Assembly: GCA_949357655.1 (NCBI GenBank)
Contig: CASHTG010000015.1
Location: 3,224,001-3,288,000, forward strand
Length of the DNA stretch: 64,000 nucleotides
Direction: 5' to 3'
DNA from: Parascedosporium putredinis
Lineage: Eukaryota > Ascomycota > Sordariomycetes > Microascales > Microascaceae
The notes below the pieces were generated by a model. The model did not search any database, was not told the origin of the DNA, and saw only the letters and a program-made list of their open reading frames with translations. Below, piece by piece: positions 10,830 through 22,502 of the stretch (position 1 is its first letter; each line of letters begins with the position of its first letter). A program made the position numbers and the translations under genes.

Positions 10830-12599
10830 GGTCGAACCAGCCCACATACTAGATATACACCCCCATCCCTAGTCCCTACTATTTTCTTGACTCTGCCCGA
10901 GGTTCCTCAAGGCAGGAAGCACCTCTGGAACAATTTGCATCATTGGAACCATCAAACGGGATTGGGTCGTGAGCTCGCACAGCCGCTGTAACTTTCTCCG
11001 AGAACTAGCCAGCCATAGCTCGAGGGGTTTCCTTGAGTCCTGATCACCGACAAAGAGCCGGGGGAAAAGGATTTCCCAATTTAGGGATTGTTCAAGTTTT
11101 CCACTTCGATCGGTGAACCTCTTGAGCGACATTCACCGGTGCTTCGAAAAGGTGGGAAAACGGGCAAAAAACTGTTTAGGAAACTGGACCGTGAGCCAGA
11201 CAATCCGCGATATGGACGCTGTAATCTACTTGGAGCTTGGATATCCTTGCAAGCGGGGGTGGGGAAGAGCATTGTTTGATGCAGAGTTCGGTGGGCAGTC
11301 AAAGGCACAGCTTCGCGTTCTGTTGGATTTGAGTTGGGACGAGAACAAATTTGTGAAAATTCCATCTCGAACTACAGCTTGTAGCCAGCCAACCATGGGT
11401 TCGGGCGGAATGCACGACTTAGCTATGATATCCATTCATGCGCGGTGGGCGTTGGCGGGCGTTGGCTCGAAAGTGGTGTAGGTCAGAGAAAGGCATGGAG
11501 GACGTACAACTTGAAGTACGTCGAGTCGACGGCTAGGGCTAAGCTCGAGGGCATTTGCATTTGGAGGAATGATCAAAACCGAAACAACAAAGCACTACTA
11601 TACCGGCGCGAGTCTTAATCTGCCGCTTGAAGTGTACCATCGAGCCGACTAGGAGAGCTTGATCGCATTGTGGGGAAGTCGGAACTGCACCCCGTATCCT
11701 CGATCTCGGCTTTGAGGAAAGAAAATTTGATTGCTGGTGGGAGGTGTCGTGCCCAGAGCGGATCCAAAAAGGATAGCTTCCTATGTTGCGTGCATCATGT
11801 GGTGCCATCAATTTAGTCCTCGATGTAGGTTTTAATGTACACGAGGTATTAATTGGCCTCGAGCGAACAAGGTACGGAACCTGAGGAACAGTTGTACTCT
11901 GGAGGCTGGTTTGGGGGAGGGTGGAAGAGCTGTCGTGCAGCGCCGGGAAAGGTGAGCCCACCCCAGGCGATGGATTCATGGGACACCAGACCACTTGCAC
12001 TTGATGGAATGCGCATGGATCGGTTTGATGGGTGATAATGAGGGGCAGCATTTCGTTTCCAAACGGTCCCACCCGACCACCCCTAGCTCGCTCGATAAGA
12101 GCTCCAACTCGGGCTGATAACGACTTCTGCGGCCTCACCCCTTCTTCGAACGCCACAACAAGCTACCGTGGAGCTCTAAACGCATTCAATTATGGCCCCT
12201 TGAGCTGCACTCCAGCTCATTACAGCTTCACCTCAGTTTTCGCAACGCCTCCACCCCCGGCGTGAAGCAGCCTCAAGTGCTCTTGTGGTCCCAGAGTTGA
12301 GCCCCGGGGCGAGGGCCCAGGAGCTAACGGGAACTTGCTGCACAGTTTTTTTGAGACTGTGCAGAGTACTTGCGCACCCTGACGATGTGCGGGGTACGAG
12401 TCCAATGGATGGCTGGCCTCTTGCCGCCACCGCCATGTCCCTTTTTCCGCACCAAGCTCATAGGCACGGGCACCAAGTACATAGTGTACACCCCGTCCAT
12501 CGGACAGTTACCTCCAGGACCCGTTGTACACCGTCGAACCCAAGTACTTGCAGCGAGCGAGGGGTCCACTCTAAGCTCCCCACAGCTCCCGCCGTCTGG

Positions 12600-12660
12600 C
12601 AAAGAAAAGTTGACGAAGAAAAAGAAAAAAGAAAAGAACGAAGAAGAAGAAAAAACCAAA
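12600..12660 (+). repeat. Purine-rich (GAA/AAG) tract
   Basis: An almost pure A/G stretch of about 60 bases inside the long intergenic region. It creates spurious Lys/Glu-rich open frames on the plus strand. Confidence 0.6.
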
Positions 12661-13434
12661 GACAGCGGGATATGAAACTTTGGGAACAGGATGGAGGAAA
12701 TATGAGAGGGTCCCTCTACAAAGGACGGGGAAAGGGCCAAGACAAAAAAAAGATAAGGGAAGAAAAGGACCTTGCCGGGTTGGCAGAGGTTCTTTCTCGA
12801 GGCTAGTGAGAAGCGTTTGCCAACATTCTCTTTCTCGAAATGATTTGCAACTAAGTTTCTTCACGTGCAGGTCCGGCAGTCTCAGATAGCCCCCGTTCTC
12901 ATATTTAGAGGCGTCTGGGTTGCCAATTCTCCAGACTTGGTCAAGGGCGGAAGATGTGCTGCGCTGCATCTGAAGTGGTCTGGATCGCGAAATATCCCGA
13001 GATCCTGGGTGCTAGCTATGGAAGTCCAGCCCCTGAATAAACTGCTCGTTCGGGCTTCTGCTCATCGTACAAGTAGGCGCAGTCTGGCGGGCTTGGGAAC
13101 ATTCAAAAATGATGAACCAACGTCAAATCAATCGCGCTCCTCTCTTGGCTCGTCTTGGACGCCATCCTTCAGTGGCTAAGGTATGATGTACTCCGTATCA
13201 CCGGGTCATGCAGAAGCATTGTAGGCTAGCACTGGGATTCGTTCGAGATGAGCACGGCGCGTCCGCATGACATTGATCCACGCATAACGAATTGACCAAA
13301 GCTGGCAAGGACGGCTGGAGAGCCTAAAAGTGGCAGGGAGACCCCCACAAGCAAACATGGAAGGAGGGATGAAAGAAGCCGACCAGGCGGCTCACCGAGC
13401 TCCAACTGGGTCTCCAGCCAAAGGCGGTGAAGCC

Positions 13435-13453
13435 TTTTTTTTTTTTTTTTTTT
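13435..13453 (+). repeat. T19 homopolymer
   Basis: Nineteen consecutive T. Read on the minus strand it produces a Lys6 run in a non-coding frame. It could be the poly(A) tail end of an old retroposed copy, but no target-site duplication or coding relic is visible next to it. Confidence 0.7.
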
Positions 13454-16400
13454 GCACAACCTCGGTCCATTCATAGCTTCGGGTTCCACGAATTGCATCA
13501 TAGCTTGCCTTTTGATTAGCTCTGGCTGGCGGACTTCTGGTGAGGAGTGTTTAGAAAAAGGAAAAAGCAACCCGACCTGCCTGGGCAGCCCTATCTGGCA
13601 ATGACGGACCAGCTGCATTACCTGATGGAGCGGACAATGCAGCAAAAATCAGGAACATGATGTAAGACAAATAGGGTCGGCACTCCTTTTATCTCGTCCA
13701 CAAGCCTGTCATCTCTTCAAAACGTGCCTGGGTCGTTATAGGTCCCCGATCAATGCAATTCCCCTTCCATCAACCTTCCCATATTTTCTGCTTTGTGCCT
13801 CCTCTGGCGTGCCTGGGCCAGATGGCCCTCGCTTCTATTTCCTCGAGCGACTTGTAGACCAGCCCGGGAAACATTAAATTACCAGACGGAGAATACTAAG
13901 TTTCAAGATACGCAACAGTAATTGATGCAACCCCGACCCTGCAAACAGTTCGGCCTTGTGATTGTGGGGGATCAGCTTGATCAAGCCTCCGATAAGAACC
14001 TTGAGATGCTCCTGGAAGGGAAAAAGGAGAAGGGGGAGGTAAAGGGAGAGGAACTCGTTCTGAAGGCAGCAGGAAGAACACTATAACTTAGCTCTGCCCC
14101 TTCCTTCAAAAGGAGTGGGACCTTGGGTACTAGACTTTGAACTCGGTCTTGTGGTCAACTTGGAAATCCTCGAGAAGGGGGTGACAATCGATCAACTAAT
14201 TCAATAGCTAGAGCCATTCCTTCCGTTAGATGAAATGACAAATTCGCAACATTCTTTGAAGTCCCGTATCATGGCACGCACCTGAAAGCATCTCTGGATT
14301 CACCAATTAGATCTAGATTGTTCTCATCAATTGATATCCAGCACTGCACGCACCATCTAATCCGCAATACGGCACGATTGATTTTTATAGTGCCACAGCT
14401 CTGGTTAAACGTACCAAGTCATCAATCGGTCGGTCCTTTGTAGATAGATCAAGGCCAATTTCCATAGGCCCCTCCCATCTCCCCAGCTTAGATGAAGCCC
14501 GCCGGTGGCGTTTGGTTCTATGTACGAGTTGACGCCCCAGGTGCCATAGATCAGCTTCCGATATCATCATATTAGCCTTCAATGCCAGGCTCGCTCAGCG
14601 CAGCACCTCTCCCTGTCCCGACGGCGCCGAATGATCCCTGAGGCACGGAGACCGCCAATGTTTCCCCGCCGGTCCATTCCTGAAAATCAAATTTATCGGC
14701 AAGTGAAGGGCCAGTCGGGTCACTATTTTGGAGACTCGAGTCAGACCTTCGGTCGAGATTCGAGGGTTCTAGCTCGGTATCTGGCACAGCGCTAGCAAGC
14801 ACGAGGTCTTGCCACCTGGGTCCGCCCTTTTTTCACCCCCACCACCATCTCCTCACCGACACTACACCTTTGTTCTTTTGTTCTTTTCTTTTTTCTTCTT
14901 TTACTTAATTTCCCCCATCGGCAAGGGCCAATTGATCTCGTAAGGGCAGATACATAGGCTGTTCGCTAACCCACATGGAGCCGCCGCACCCTGTCTTCTA
15001 TATCTCCTGGGCTTCAAAGTTAAATGCCACCTCCTTGCCCTTCGCTCGAGCTAAGGGGTTCGGAACAAAGATCCTAAAGAAGGTCATGTTTCCCTCCCCG
15101 AGTTATGTCCACGAGATTGCCACGGGCACTTCCTGGGCAGGCTGGCTCTACCATCGAGACAGCAAGCCCGAGCCAAGTGCGGCTCTGACCAAGGACCATC
15201 CAACAGAAAGGGGAGGAGGGGGCGAGGGCGCCCAAGCTACCTCTCTCAGCACCCATTCCCAAGTTCTTGCACGCAGCGCAGTGCAGTGCGGAATATGATT
15301 CAAAACTGTGGCGGAGCCCCGGGCTATGACCTCGATGAGTGAGCAGGTTGATCTGGGGGATCAAAGCTGCGATATCCCTGGGTTTGGACCTCGCTTGGCG
15401 GGCTGGCTGCCTGGGCTCGGGGCAGGTAGTCACAGATGGGATGCACTCTGGCGCGCAATCGCTGACACTACCTATCGCGAGAGAAGAGCAGCCAAGTTGA
15501 TAAAACCAACTTTATTTGAGAATGCTTGATTCTATGTCGGGAGCCCTTTGTCCTAATTTGTCGCCATCCGCGACATAATCGTCCTGGGTGTAGCGCCTGG
15601 TTTATGAGCGACTGCCCCAGTGCCCTCACAACGATTGGCTGAGACGACTTGTCCGCAAGCAAATCGCCCAAGCCTTCTGGGAAGATCTCAAACGTCTTCA
15701 TGTCACAGACATGGCCCGCACAGATGGTGCAACCCCTCGGCCCCTCGCTTCCACATCCCCTCTCCGAACCTTTTTCACGTCAATGATCTCCAAGGAACCG
15801 CGGTTGATCGCCTCCTTTGTCTGAGGTTTGTTTATTCTTAATTCAGGGCGCCAAATAGAAATAGAAACGCCTGCACTTATCCCCCATGCCCTTCGTGCGT
15901 GTACCTTGTTTCTCTCGAGTGCCGGGAGAGAAATTTCCCGTGCTGAACTCTCCGAAGCTGGGCGTGTATGCTTGAAATAGACTCATGTTAAAAACACCTG
16001 CCGCAGACTTTAACCCCATGTCAATCGGCAGGCTAGTTTCAACGTGGTGAGATTATCTGTGATCTTAAGAGGCTTGGTATCTCGAACCCAACCCCGAATC
16101 GTGCGGCGTCGCCAAGCGATCCGCCTTCCACGGACAGAGTAGGAATTCCCGAACACTCTTTGGAAGCCGATGCCAAGGCACCTCTTCACAGACTGGGCAA
16201 CCTGATGAACCAGCTACCCCGTCAAAACATTAAGACACTTGCGCGGCCGTGAAGATCCTCTCGACTGAGCATCCGCCGCGGGCCTTGTTCTTCTTCTTCT
16301 TCTTTTTCTTCTCGCTGAACCGATGATCCCCACTTCTGCCTCTCGTCAATCCGGAACCTTTGTCTCGAGCGCGGGCTATACTTTCCCGCAACGCTTCTTT

Positions 16401-16704
16401 GCGCCCCTATTGTCTGTCCCCAAGGGCAACTCGACCCTTTCGTCCTTGGCATCTCCACGCTCGCATTGTCGAGCCCGTTGATCCCTCTTGATCTTTGTTA
16501 AATAATCACCTTCTCCCTCTCTCCTACCCCGGAGTCGTTCTTTCGGGGATCCTCTTCTCTCCCCAAGAAAAGGTTCGGTCTACTCCAGGAAATCCGCAAC
16601 AAGCCTGGCAGTAATAGTCCTGGTGTTTGCCGAGTCGTTCCCATCCATGACATCGGCCGCGCGGTCCCTCGTCCAACGTCTTAGCCGAACTCTCTCCTAA
16701 CGAC

Positions 16705-17889
16705 ATGTCTCTGTCGGTGAGACAGCTCAACGCGGATGCCTCGTTTCTTCTCTCTTTCGAACCCCCAAGGGATCCCGCCTCTCCTCACTTCCGGCCCGAG
16801 CCCTTCACCGTGTTAACGGATCCTTGGATCACGGGCCCTTCAAAAATCTTCCATCCCATTCTCGCCTTGACTCATCATAGAACAGCCGCTTGCATATCCT
16901 GCCTTAGAGATCTCGCCGAGCCCGACCTCGTCATCATCAGCCAGCACAAGAGCGACCACTGCAACGAGGCTACCCTGCGGCAACTACCCCTACCGGGACC
17001 AAGACTCGAATCCTGGCCGTCCCGTCCGCGGCGCGGCTAATCAAGAGCTGGAATTACTTTGATAGTGAAAAGATCACCGTCATTCCCAAGTGGGAAGAAC
17101 TATCAAAGGAGAGCGTGGTTCGAATTCCGCTCCCTCCCCATGTGGTAGGCGGACAATCGGGTGAGGTGACGGTGTCCTTTATTCAGCAAAAGAGGGATAT
17201 CAGTGGCCTTCACGCAGCCATTGCTTTCACTTATAGGCCTCCCGGCGCCCGGCGTGCCTTTCCTCAGAGCATATTCACACCACCTGCCACCCCGACGAGC
17301 ACGCGCACCCCCAGCCCTGTTCCCGGCCCCACCCCGACAGCGCAGGCTCTCCTGCTCGCGCCCCCAACGCCGCCATCCTCTCCGCACCCAGCCCGAGCCA
17401 TGAGACACACGCGCTCTACCAACTTCCGCCGAGGAGCAAGTCCGCGTCCGATCCGCAGTCCCGCTCTCTCCGTCATCTTCTCCCCCACGGCATTTCCTAC
17501 CGTGATCTTGAACCCTACGTCCAGAACCATCTCGTCCCGGAAGCGGCCTTGCCTCTTACCGCCCTGCTCCACTGCTTTGACTCGGTATCTAACCCTGGTG
17601 GCTCGGCGGAAACATCAGCTCCGGCGTCCCGGCCGGCCAGCAAACGGCGCTGGCCCTCAGTGCTCGGGCCTGGATCAGCGCCCACGACGGCGACAAGGAC
17701 ATCAGCGGCCTCATGACCAAGATGCTCAAAGCGAGAAAGTATGCCCGCGAAGAGGTTCTCGAGGCGCTGTCGCCGAGGAGAGGGCTCCGCTCTCACGCTT
17801 CGGCCGACATAGAGGTGCTGAAGCTCGGCACTGGGGAGGAGATTTGCCTCGTGCGGGAGGGTCTCGTTGGTCAGCGTCACAAGTGCTGA
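16705..17889 (+). CDS. Metallo-beta-lactamase-fold protein (three frame breaks)
   Basis: Single-exon gene. The start MSLSVRQLNADASFLLSF fits this family. TDPWITGPSKIFHP supplies the early Asp strand, and ISQHKSDHCNEATLRQL is the metal-binding loop in the UlaG-like HxxxDH form. Then come RILAVPSAARLIKSW, the beta-strand-rich GEVTVSFIQQKRDISGLHAA, a Pro/Thr-rich insert (about 17255-17410), and a C-terminal part reading SVIFSPHGISYRDLEPYV, CFDSVSNPWWLGGNISSG, ARAWISAHDGDKDISGL and KYAREEVLEALSPR. These blocks lie in different frames. Each switch is at a C run one base too short: CCCC 16987-16990, CCCCC 17482-17486, CCC 17593-17595. With three C added the CDS is 1188 bases, 395 residues. The substrate is unknown. 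Confidence 0.75.
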
Positions 17890-18937
17890 GGTAGGCGCAA
17901 CGCGCTGGTTGTTTGGCTCGTTTTCTTCACTCCCTGTCATTTTCTCTCATTTATTCTTCTCCCCTTCAACTGTTCTGGGAAAACTTTCGGTTCGGGATAC
18001 GGCAACGGTTGGGCGATCAAATCCCCAGGCTTTCGGATGGTGCATCAAACATTCCTGGATTCGGATTCGGCATTGACTGTCTTTTGTTTGCTTTTTGCTT
18101 TTGTTTTCACATGTTTGGATAAGACCGCCACATTTACTCTGGGAGGATCACTTTTTTCATCCTTTGCCCTCTTTTTCTTTTTCACTCTTCTTTCTTTTTT
18201 TTTCTTTTGTCGGAAGGAGTCTAAAGCTGTTTTCACCTTGATTCTTCAGGCGCGATGGGAAGTGGGATTCGGTGCAATCTCCTATGACAAAAGGGTTGCG
18301 GAATGATGGGAAATATACCTTGGACATGATGTATACGACGACGAAAGATCTCGCGGATACCTCTTTTTATATAAAAAAGTTCGGGGTCTCACTCTTAAAA
18401 TGGCACAACAGAATGTTTATCTCAGCCAAACTCGGCCTATAGATCGTGTAAATTGCGTGAAGACAAAGGTTGGTATTGGCGCAAGTAGAACTATCCCGGG
18501 ACAGAATCCACCTTTTCATTACGACTCGTCGTCGTACGGCTTTTGATGCGCCTTGTCAGTTGACAGGACCATGAACCTAGACGACTGGTTTCTGCTTTCG
18601 ACCATCAACTTTTCAGTTCGCATAGGTAGGGGACGTCCACGCTACCCGCCTAACAGAGAACCGAACATCTGGCATGTAAGATTTATATTTTTTGCTGCAC
18701 CGCGCCTGTATACCGCGAACTGATGGAGTGCCTCTTGATCCATTGTAGGCTCTTTAGACCCGTAAGCTTGACGAATGTGTACAGATAAAAGCATAATAGG
18801 TTGTGTGTGTACTTGAGAAAATGCGTAACAGAAAAAGAGTACATAGAGTCAGTGGAAGCAGAAAAGGAGAAGGAGGAAAGGAAAGCGTGATCCATATTTG
18901 GAGAACCTAGGCATGGCGCCGCCATGAAGAAGAGAGG
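17890..18937. other. Convergent 3' intergenic region
   Basis: About 1 kb between two convergent stop codons. It is T-rich at 18150-18215 and A/T-rich towards 18665-18850, as expected for 3' UTRs. No coding signal seen. Confidence 0.5.
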
Positions 18938-20019
18938 CTATTTCATCTGCTTGAGAATCTCGCTCAAGAAATCTTCAAAACTAAGGGTGATGTAACCGTC
19001 CCTGTCATCATCATACTTCTTGAACACGTCCGTCATCCTCTTAAGCGAGATGCAGGCTTGAACAAAGAGATCGAAGCTCATCACACCTTCGTTGCGCTTA
19101 TCATATGTCCGGAAGAGCAATTCCACGAATCCTGGGGTCAGGCGATACCGAAATGCGACAAGGGCATTTGTGAACTCGGGAAGCGAGATGTTTCCAGAGC
19201 GGTCGACGTCGAAGCGATCGAAGAGGGTACGCCACGAGGCGAGGAATGACCAAAGGCCGCAAAACTCCTCGAAGCCGATGGTGCCAGAGCGATCAGCATC
19301 GAACATGCGGATCATCATCCGGACGGTCTGGGGGTCAAAGGATGACCAGTCGCCGTTGACGAGAGCAGCGCTGAGCTCGGCTTCCGATAGATGTCCAGTC
19401 CCTTCATGGCGCATACGTGAGTTAGTTTGAGCGGCTATTTCTGCTACGGCGTCGCAGCTACGACGGACGGCGCAAGGTGACCTAGGACAACTCACCATCC
19501 TTGTCTACGGCGCGGAAAAGGGGAAGCAGTTTGGGATCCGCTGCGCCGGATTGGGTCACGTCTGGGGACGGGGGTGGCCTGCTATCGGTAGGAGGCCTAT
19601 TGTGGTGTCCCGGCCTTGGCCCTGCGGAAGGAGGGGGAGGTCGCGCCATAATTATGAGGATGCGTGGGGCTCAATCTGTGGTGGCCATCGCGTGAGTCGT
19701 GACGGCGATGAGAGCTTTGGCTTCCTGAGGGGCGAAGGTCCTGGCGGGGTAGAGGCGGGGCAGGTTTGCTCTCGTAACCATTATATTTCGGGGCGGCGCC
19801 ACCCTGTTTCTGCGAATGAATTAGTCGACGAAATGAAGCGCAGCTTCATCGAAGGAATTCTTACGTTCTCGGGCTCTGCGAACCTAGGGGCGCACGAGAA
19901 TCGTCAGCTGGCTGTCTCCGGGAGGAGTAAAGAGAAGCAATAAGGCATGAGGGTGGAATCAAGACACGACGCTCTTACCTGGGAAGCTCGTCAGGGTTGT
20001 ATGGTCTGTTGTAGGCCAT
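18938..20019 (-). CDS. PEF1: Penta-EF-hand calcium-binding protein (Pef1/ALG-2/peflin family)
   Basis: Calcium sensor of the PEF family, which forms dimers and binds membrane-traffic or ESCRT-linked partners. Exons on the minus strand: 20019-19979, 19883-19865, 19809-19496, 19401-18938. The start MAYNRPYNPDELPR and FAEPEN are typical of fungal members. A Pro/Gly/His-rich tail (KQGGAAPKYNGYESKPAPPL) precedes five EF-hands. EF1 is DKDGTGHLSEAE (split by intron 3), EF2 DADRSGTIGFEE and EF3 DVDRSGNISLPE. EF4 is degenerate (YDKRNEGVMSFD) and EF5 is DDDRDGYITLSFED. The EF-hand frame does not join the N-terminal tail frame. The break is at the G5 run 19633-19637 (C5 in sense), which needs two more bases (or one fewer). 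With two added the CDS is 840 bases, 279 residues. It is convergent with the MBL gene. Confidence 0.9.
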
Positions 20020-22502
20020 GACGTGCGCTCAGTATCGTACGTGTCCTGTTGAATTCAAATATTTCACTATCGGGATCGAGAAGCTGAGGTCTAGTCTAGT
20101 CGTGTTCCGTGTCTATAGATATATAGGGAGGGAGTGTGTGGTGCGTCAAACGTCTTCAGGTACTTGGTGTGTTGAGCGCTTGGCTGAGGGAAGCGACGTA
20201 TTATCGGCACCGGATCGCCAAGGCGCGAGCAAAATGAGGCCGGGAGGCTTGTCGAAGTGGGGTTAGTAAAAATCAGCTTCAAGTTGGCAAGTTGCTAAGG
20301 CGGCCACAGTCACAAGGCGATTCCAGTAGGGAGAGAAATAGTGGAAGGGGGAGGAGGAAAGAGGGATAGTGTGATCAGTAGCGGATTTCCAACCTGTTAA
20401 TTCATGGAGGGCTTCCATATGGACGACCCGTATCTATTACGAGTACTAGTATTACGCGGATACATTGACAATTGCACGGGGCTTGGCTCGTGGTGGCTGA
20501 TGTAATGGCTCGGAAAGGGTCAATCTCAGTCTCATCCCCCACAAGCAAGCACCACGAGGGCGTGCTGCAAAAGCCGAGCGTTTGGATGGGTAGTGAGTGG
20601 GAAGGAGGAGTAGGTCATCGAGGGGGATCGGCGTAGGCGGTTTTCCGTCTTGCGCCGCAGTGGGCAGTGCAACGTGGGCCCCGAGCATCAGAGGAACTCG
20701 TTAGAGCCTCTGTCTGCCTCGTCTTTGTCGCTTGGCCCGGTTGCCGAGTGGCCGAGTAGGCACGGGGAAGCGCCAGCCTGGTGGACGTCGAGCCCCGAAA
20801 GCCAGATCCCTCGATGAGGCTCTAGGGAAAAATTATGACTTTGAACTAGCCCTATATTTCAACGACCCGCCCCCGATAGGCAGGAACCATGTGCCCTAGC
20901 TCGAAATGGCAGGTAGAGGGCGCGACGTAGGGAGGAAGGAGCATTGAAGATTGAAGGCAAACACCACATGATTGAGTGTCTCGTTTCGTTGGGTGCCGCG
21001 CATCTGGAACTCGAAGGCGGCCGAGCCCTCAAAGGGAGTTGGACAGCGTCTGTCAGGAGCCTCCCTCTTTGCGAACGATGACCTGCCATCGTAACTTGGA
21101 CGGGTGAGCTCCGCCCTCGTCGGTCCCGAAAATGGCTAGCAACAACGCAACGAGGGCCGTGGCGACTGCACATTTTGATGCGCCAGCCCTAGAAGCAGAG
21201 GTCTGACCGGACTTCAATTCGGCACCTCAGACCATTCTGGAACAGGATGGACCCTGACAGGGACTGAATCTTGTCGTGGAGGGAGCTAGCGAGTTCGATG
21301 GAAGAGATACAACACCCTTCTCCTCCGAAATCTGCAAGGACACACACCCCCGTTTCATCGACCCTTCTCAGCCCTAGGCTCCGAAGGTTGGACAAAGCCA
21401 ACCCATTCCTTTGCCAACGCCGCCACAATCTATGTCGGCGTTAGAAATGCTTCGTCCGCCTTCGCTGACTCTGTCAACCTAGGACTTAGCAGATCGGGGA
21501 TTACTCAATGTTGTAAGACCTTGCCTCGGCGGGGTGGAACAAGCACGGCAAGCTAACAAACACCGACATGGAGTCCCATTTTGGCTTTCCCTATTGTACA
21601 TCTGAAAAGAAGAGGAAGGAGAAGAGAGGCAATCAGCGACTGAATAGATCAATCCCTCCCCTTTACTAGCACACGCCCACTAATAGTGTTCTTTACAGCG
21701 GCTTGTGGGTCGGGAAGGGTTGTTCCCAACGCTAAGCTATCCGGACATGCTGCCGCGGAAACATCCATCCATCCATAAAGATCGATCCACAGATCCATCC
21801 ATAGATGGATGTAGTGGCCGCCTGCATCCTTTGGTCTTCGGCTCGTTCGGTATGATACAACTCGCAACGAAACGGGGAAAAATTGCGGACCGTTGACGCA
21901 AAAAGCTAGAGTCACAAATTTCAAATATTGTGTTACTCGCTATCTGCTTGGTGCATACCAGGAGGCTCCCAAGGTGCGTGCGGCGAAAAATCCGAGCGTT
22001 GCAAGACACGGGACAACATCCAAACTTCCGCTGAACCAGATGGCTAGGGGGCGAAGAGAATATCCATCCATAGGCCCATCTTGACATCCTTCAAATACGT
22101 TACGAACATAAATTATACACCGTTTCCCGGTATTTTGGAGATATAAGAACTGCTTTTCTTGGAGAAGCATCAGAGTAGAGATGTGTATGGATGGGAATTC
22201 CCTCGTCACTTCGCATGCAAGTGCCGTTCGCACGCAGGGTCCCACTTTTGCGGAACAACGAATGACTTGATCAATTGATGTAAGTCGACGAGGCAATAAT
22301 AGCGCCTCCGCCTATCTCGTCATCTGCTGGCTGGCCCTAACCAGGCTCTCGCTCTCCCCAACACAAAAGCAGGACCCCTGGCCTGGACACTTGGAATCAG
22401 CCGCGTGCGCCTCTCCCCGTTTGCTTCTGAGAGAACCCACGCTTCCTACCCGCTCTTTCCATCAAACTCACTTACCCTAAACCGGCCGCTTATCGCCTCA
22501 TT
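20020..22502. other. Divergent intergenic region (2.5 kb)
   Basis: Upstream of both Pef1 (-) and the ChaC gene (+). I see no gene. It contains a GATCCATC-type repeat cluster (21761-21813) and a pyrimidine-rich leader just before 22503. Confidence 0.5.
21761..21813. repeat. CATC/GATG tetranucleotide cluster with inverted copies
   Basis: CATCCATCCATCCAT is followed 20 bases later by GATCCATCCATAGATGGATG, so the segment contains both direct CATC repeats and a perfect inverted pair. Similar clusters occur at 51881-52045. Confidence 0.55.

Larger units (their letters stand above)
8235..16704. other. 8.5 kb divergent intergenic region, no recognisable gene
   Basis: Both flanking genes read outward, so this is their shared upstream region, far longer than usual in a filamentous fungus. 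It contains an A-rich tract (8946-8970), a T19 run (13435-13453), purine tracts (12600-12660) and a pyrimidine-rich stretch (14820-14925). It also holds a TTC run at 16287-16312 in what is probably the 5' leader of the MBL gene. The longest open frame is 329 codons (8831-9820, +) and starts in low-complexity Gly/Glu/Lys sequence. It matches nothing I know. Because genes in this window carry homopolymer contractions, a fragmented gene could be hidden here, but I cannot name one. Confidence 0.5.

Noticed and set aside
11539..12156. 205-codon minus-strand frame in the 8.5 kb region
   Set aside because: No conserved block, no plausible splice partners and codon use unlike the certain genes; likely chance.
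17115..17894. 259-codon frame as a separate Arg/Pro-rich protein
   Set aside because: Its start is the middle of the MBL gene and its end is the out-of-frame reading of WWLGGN..ISGLMTKM; contraction explains it.
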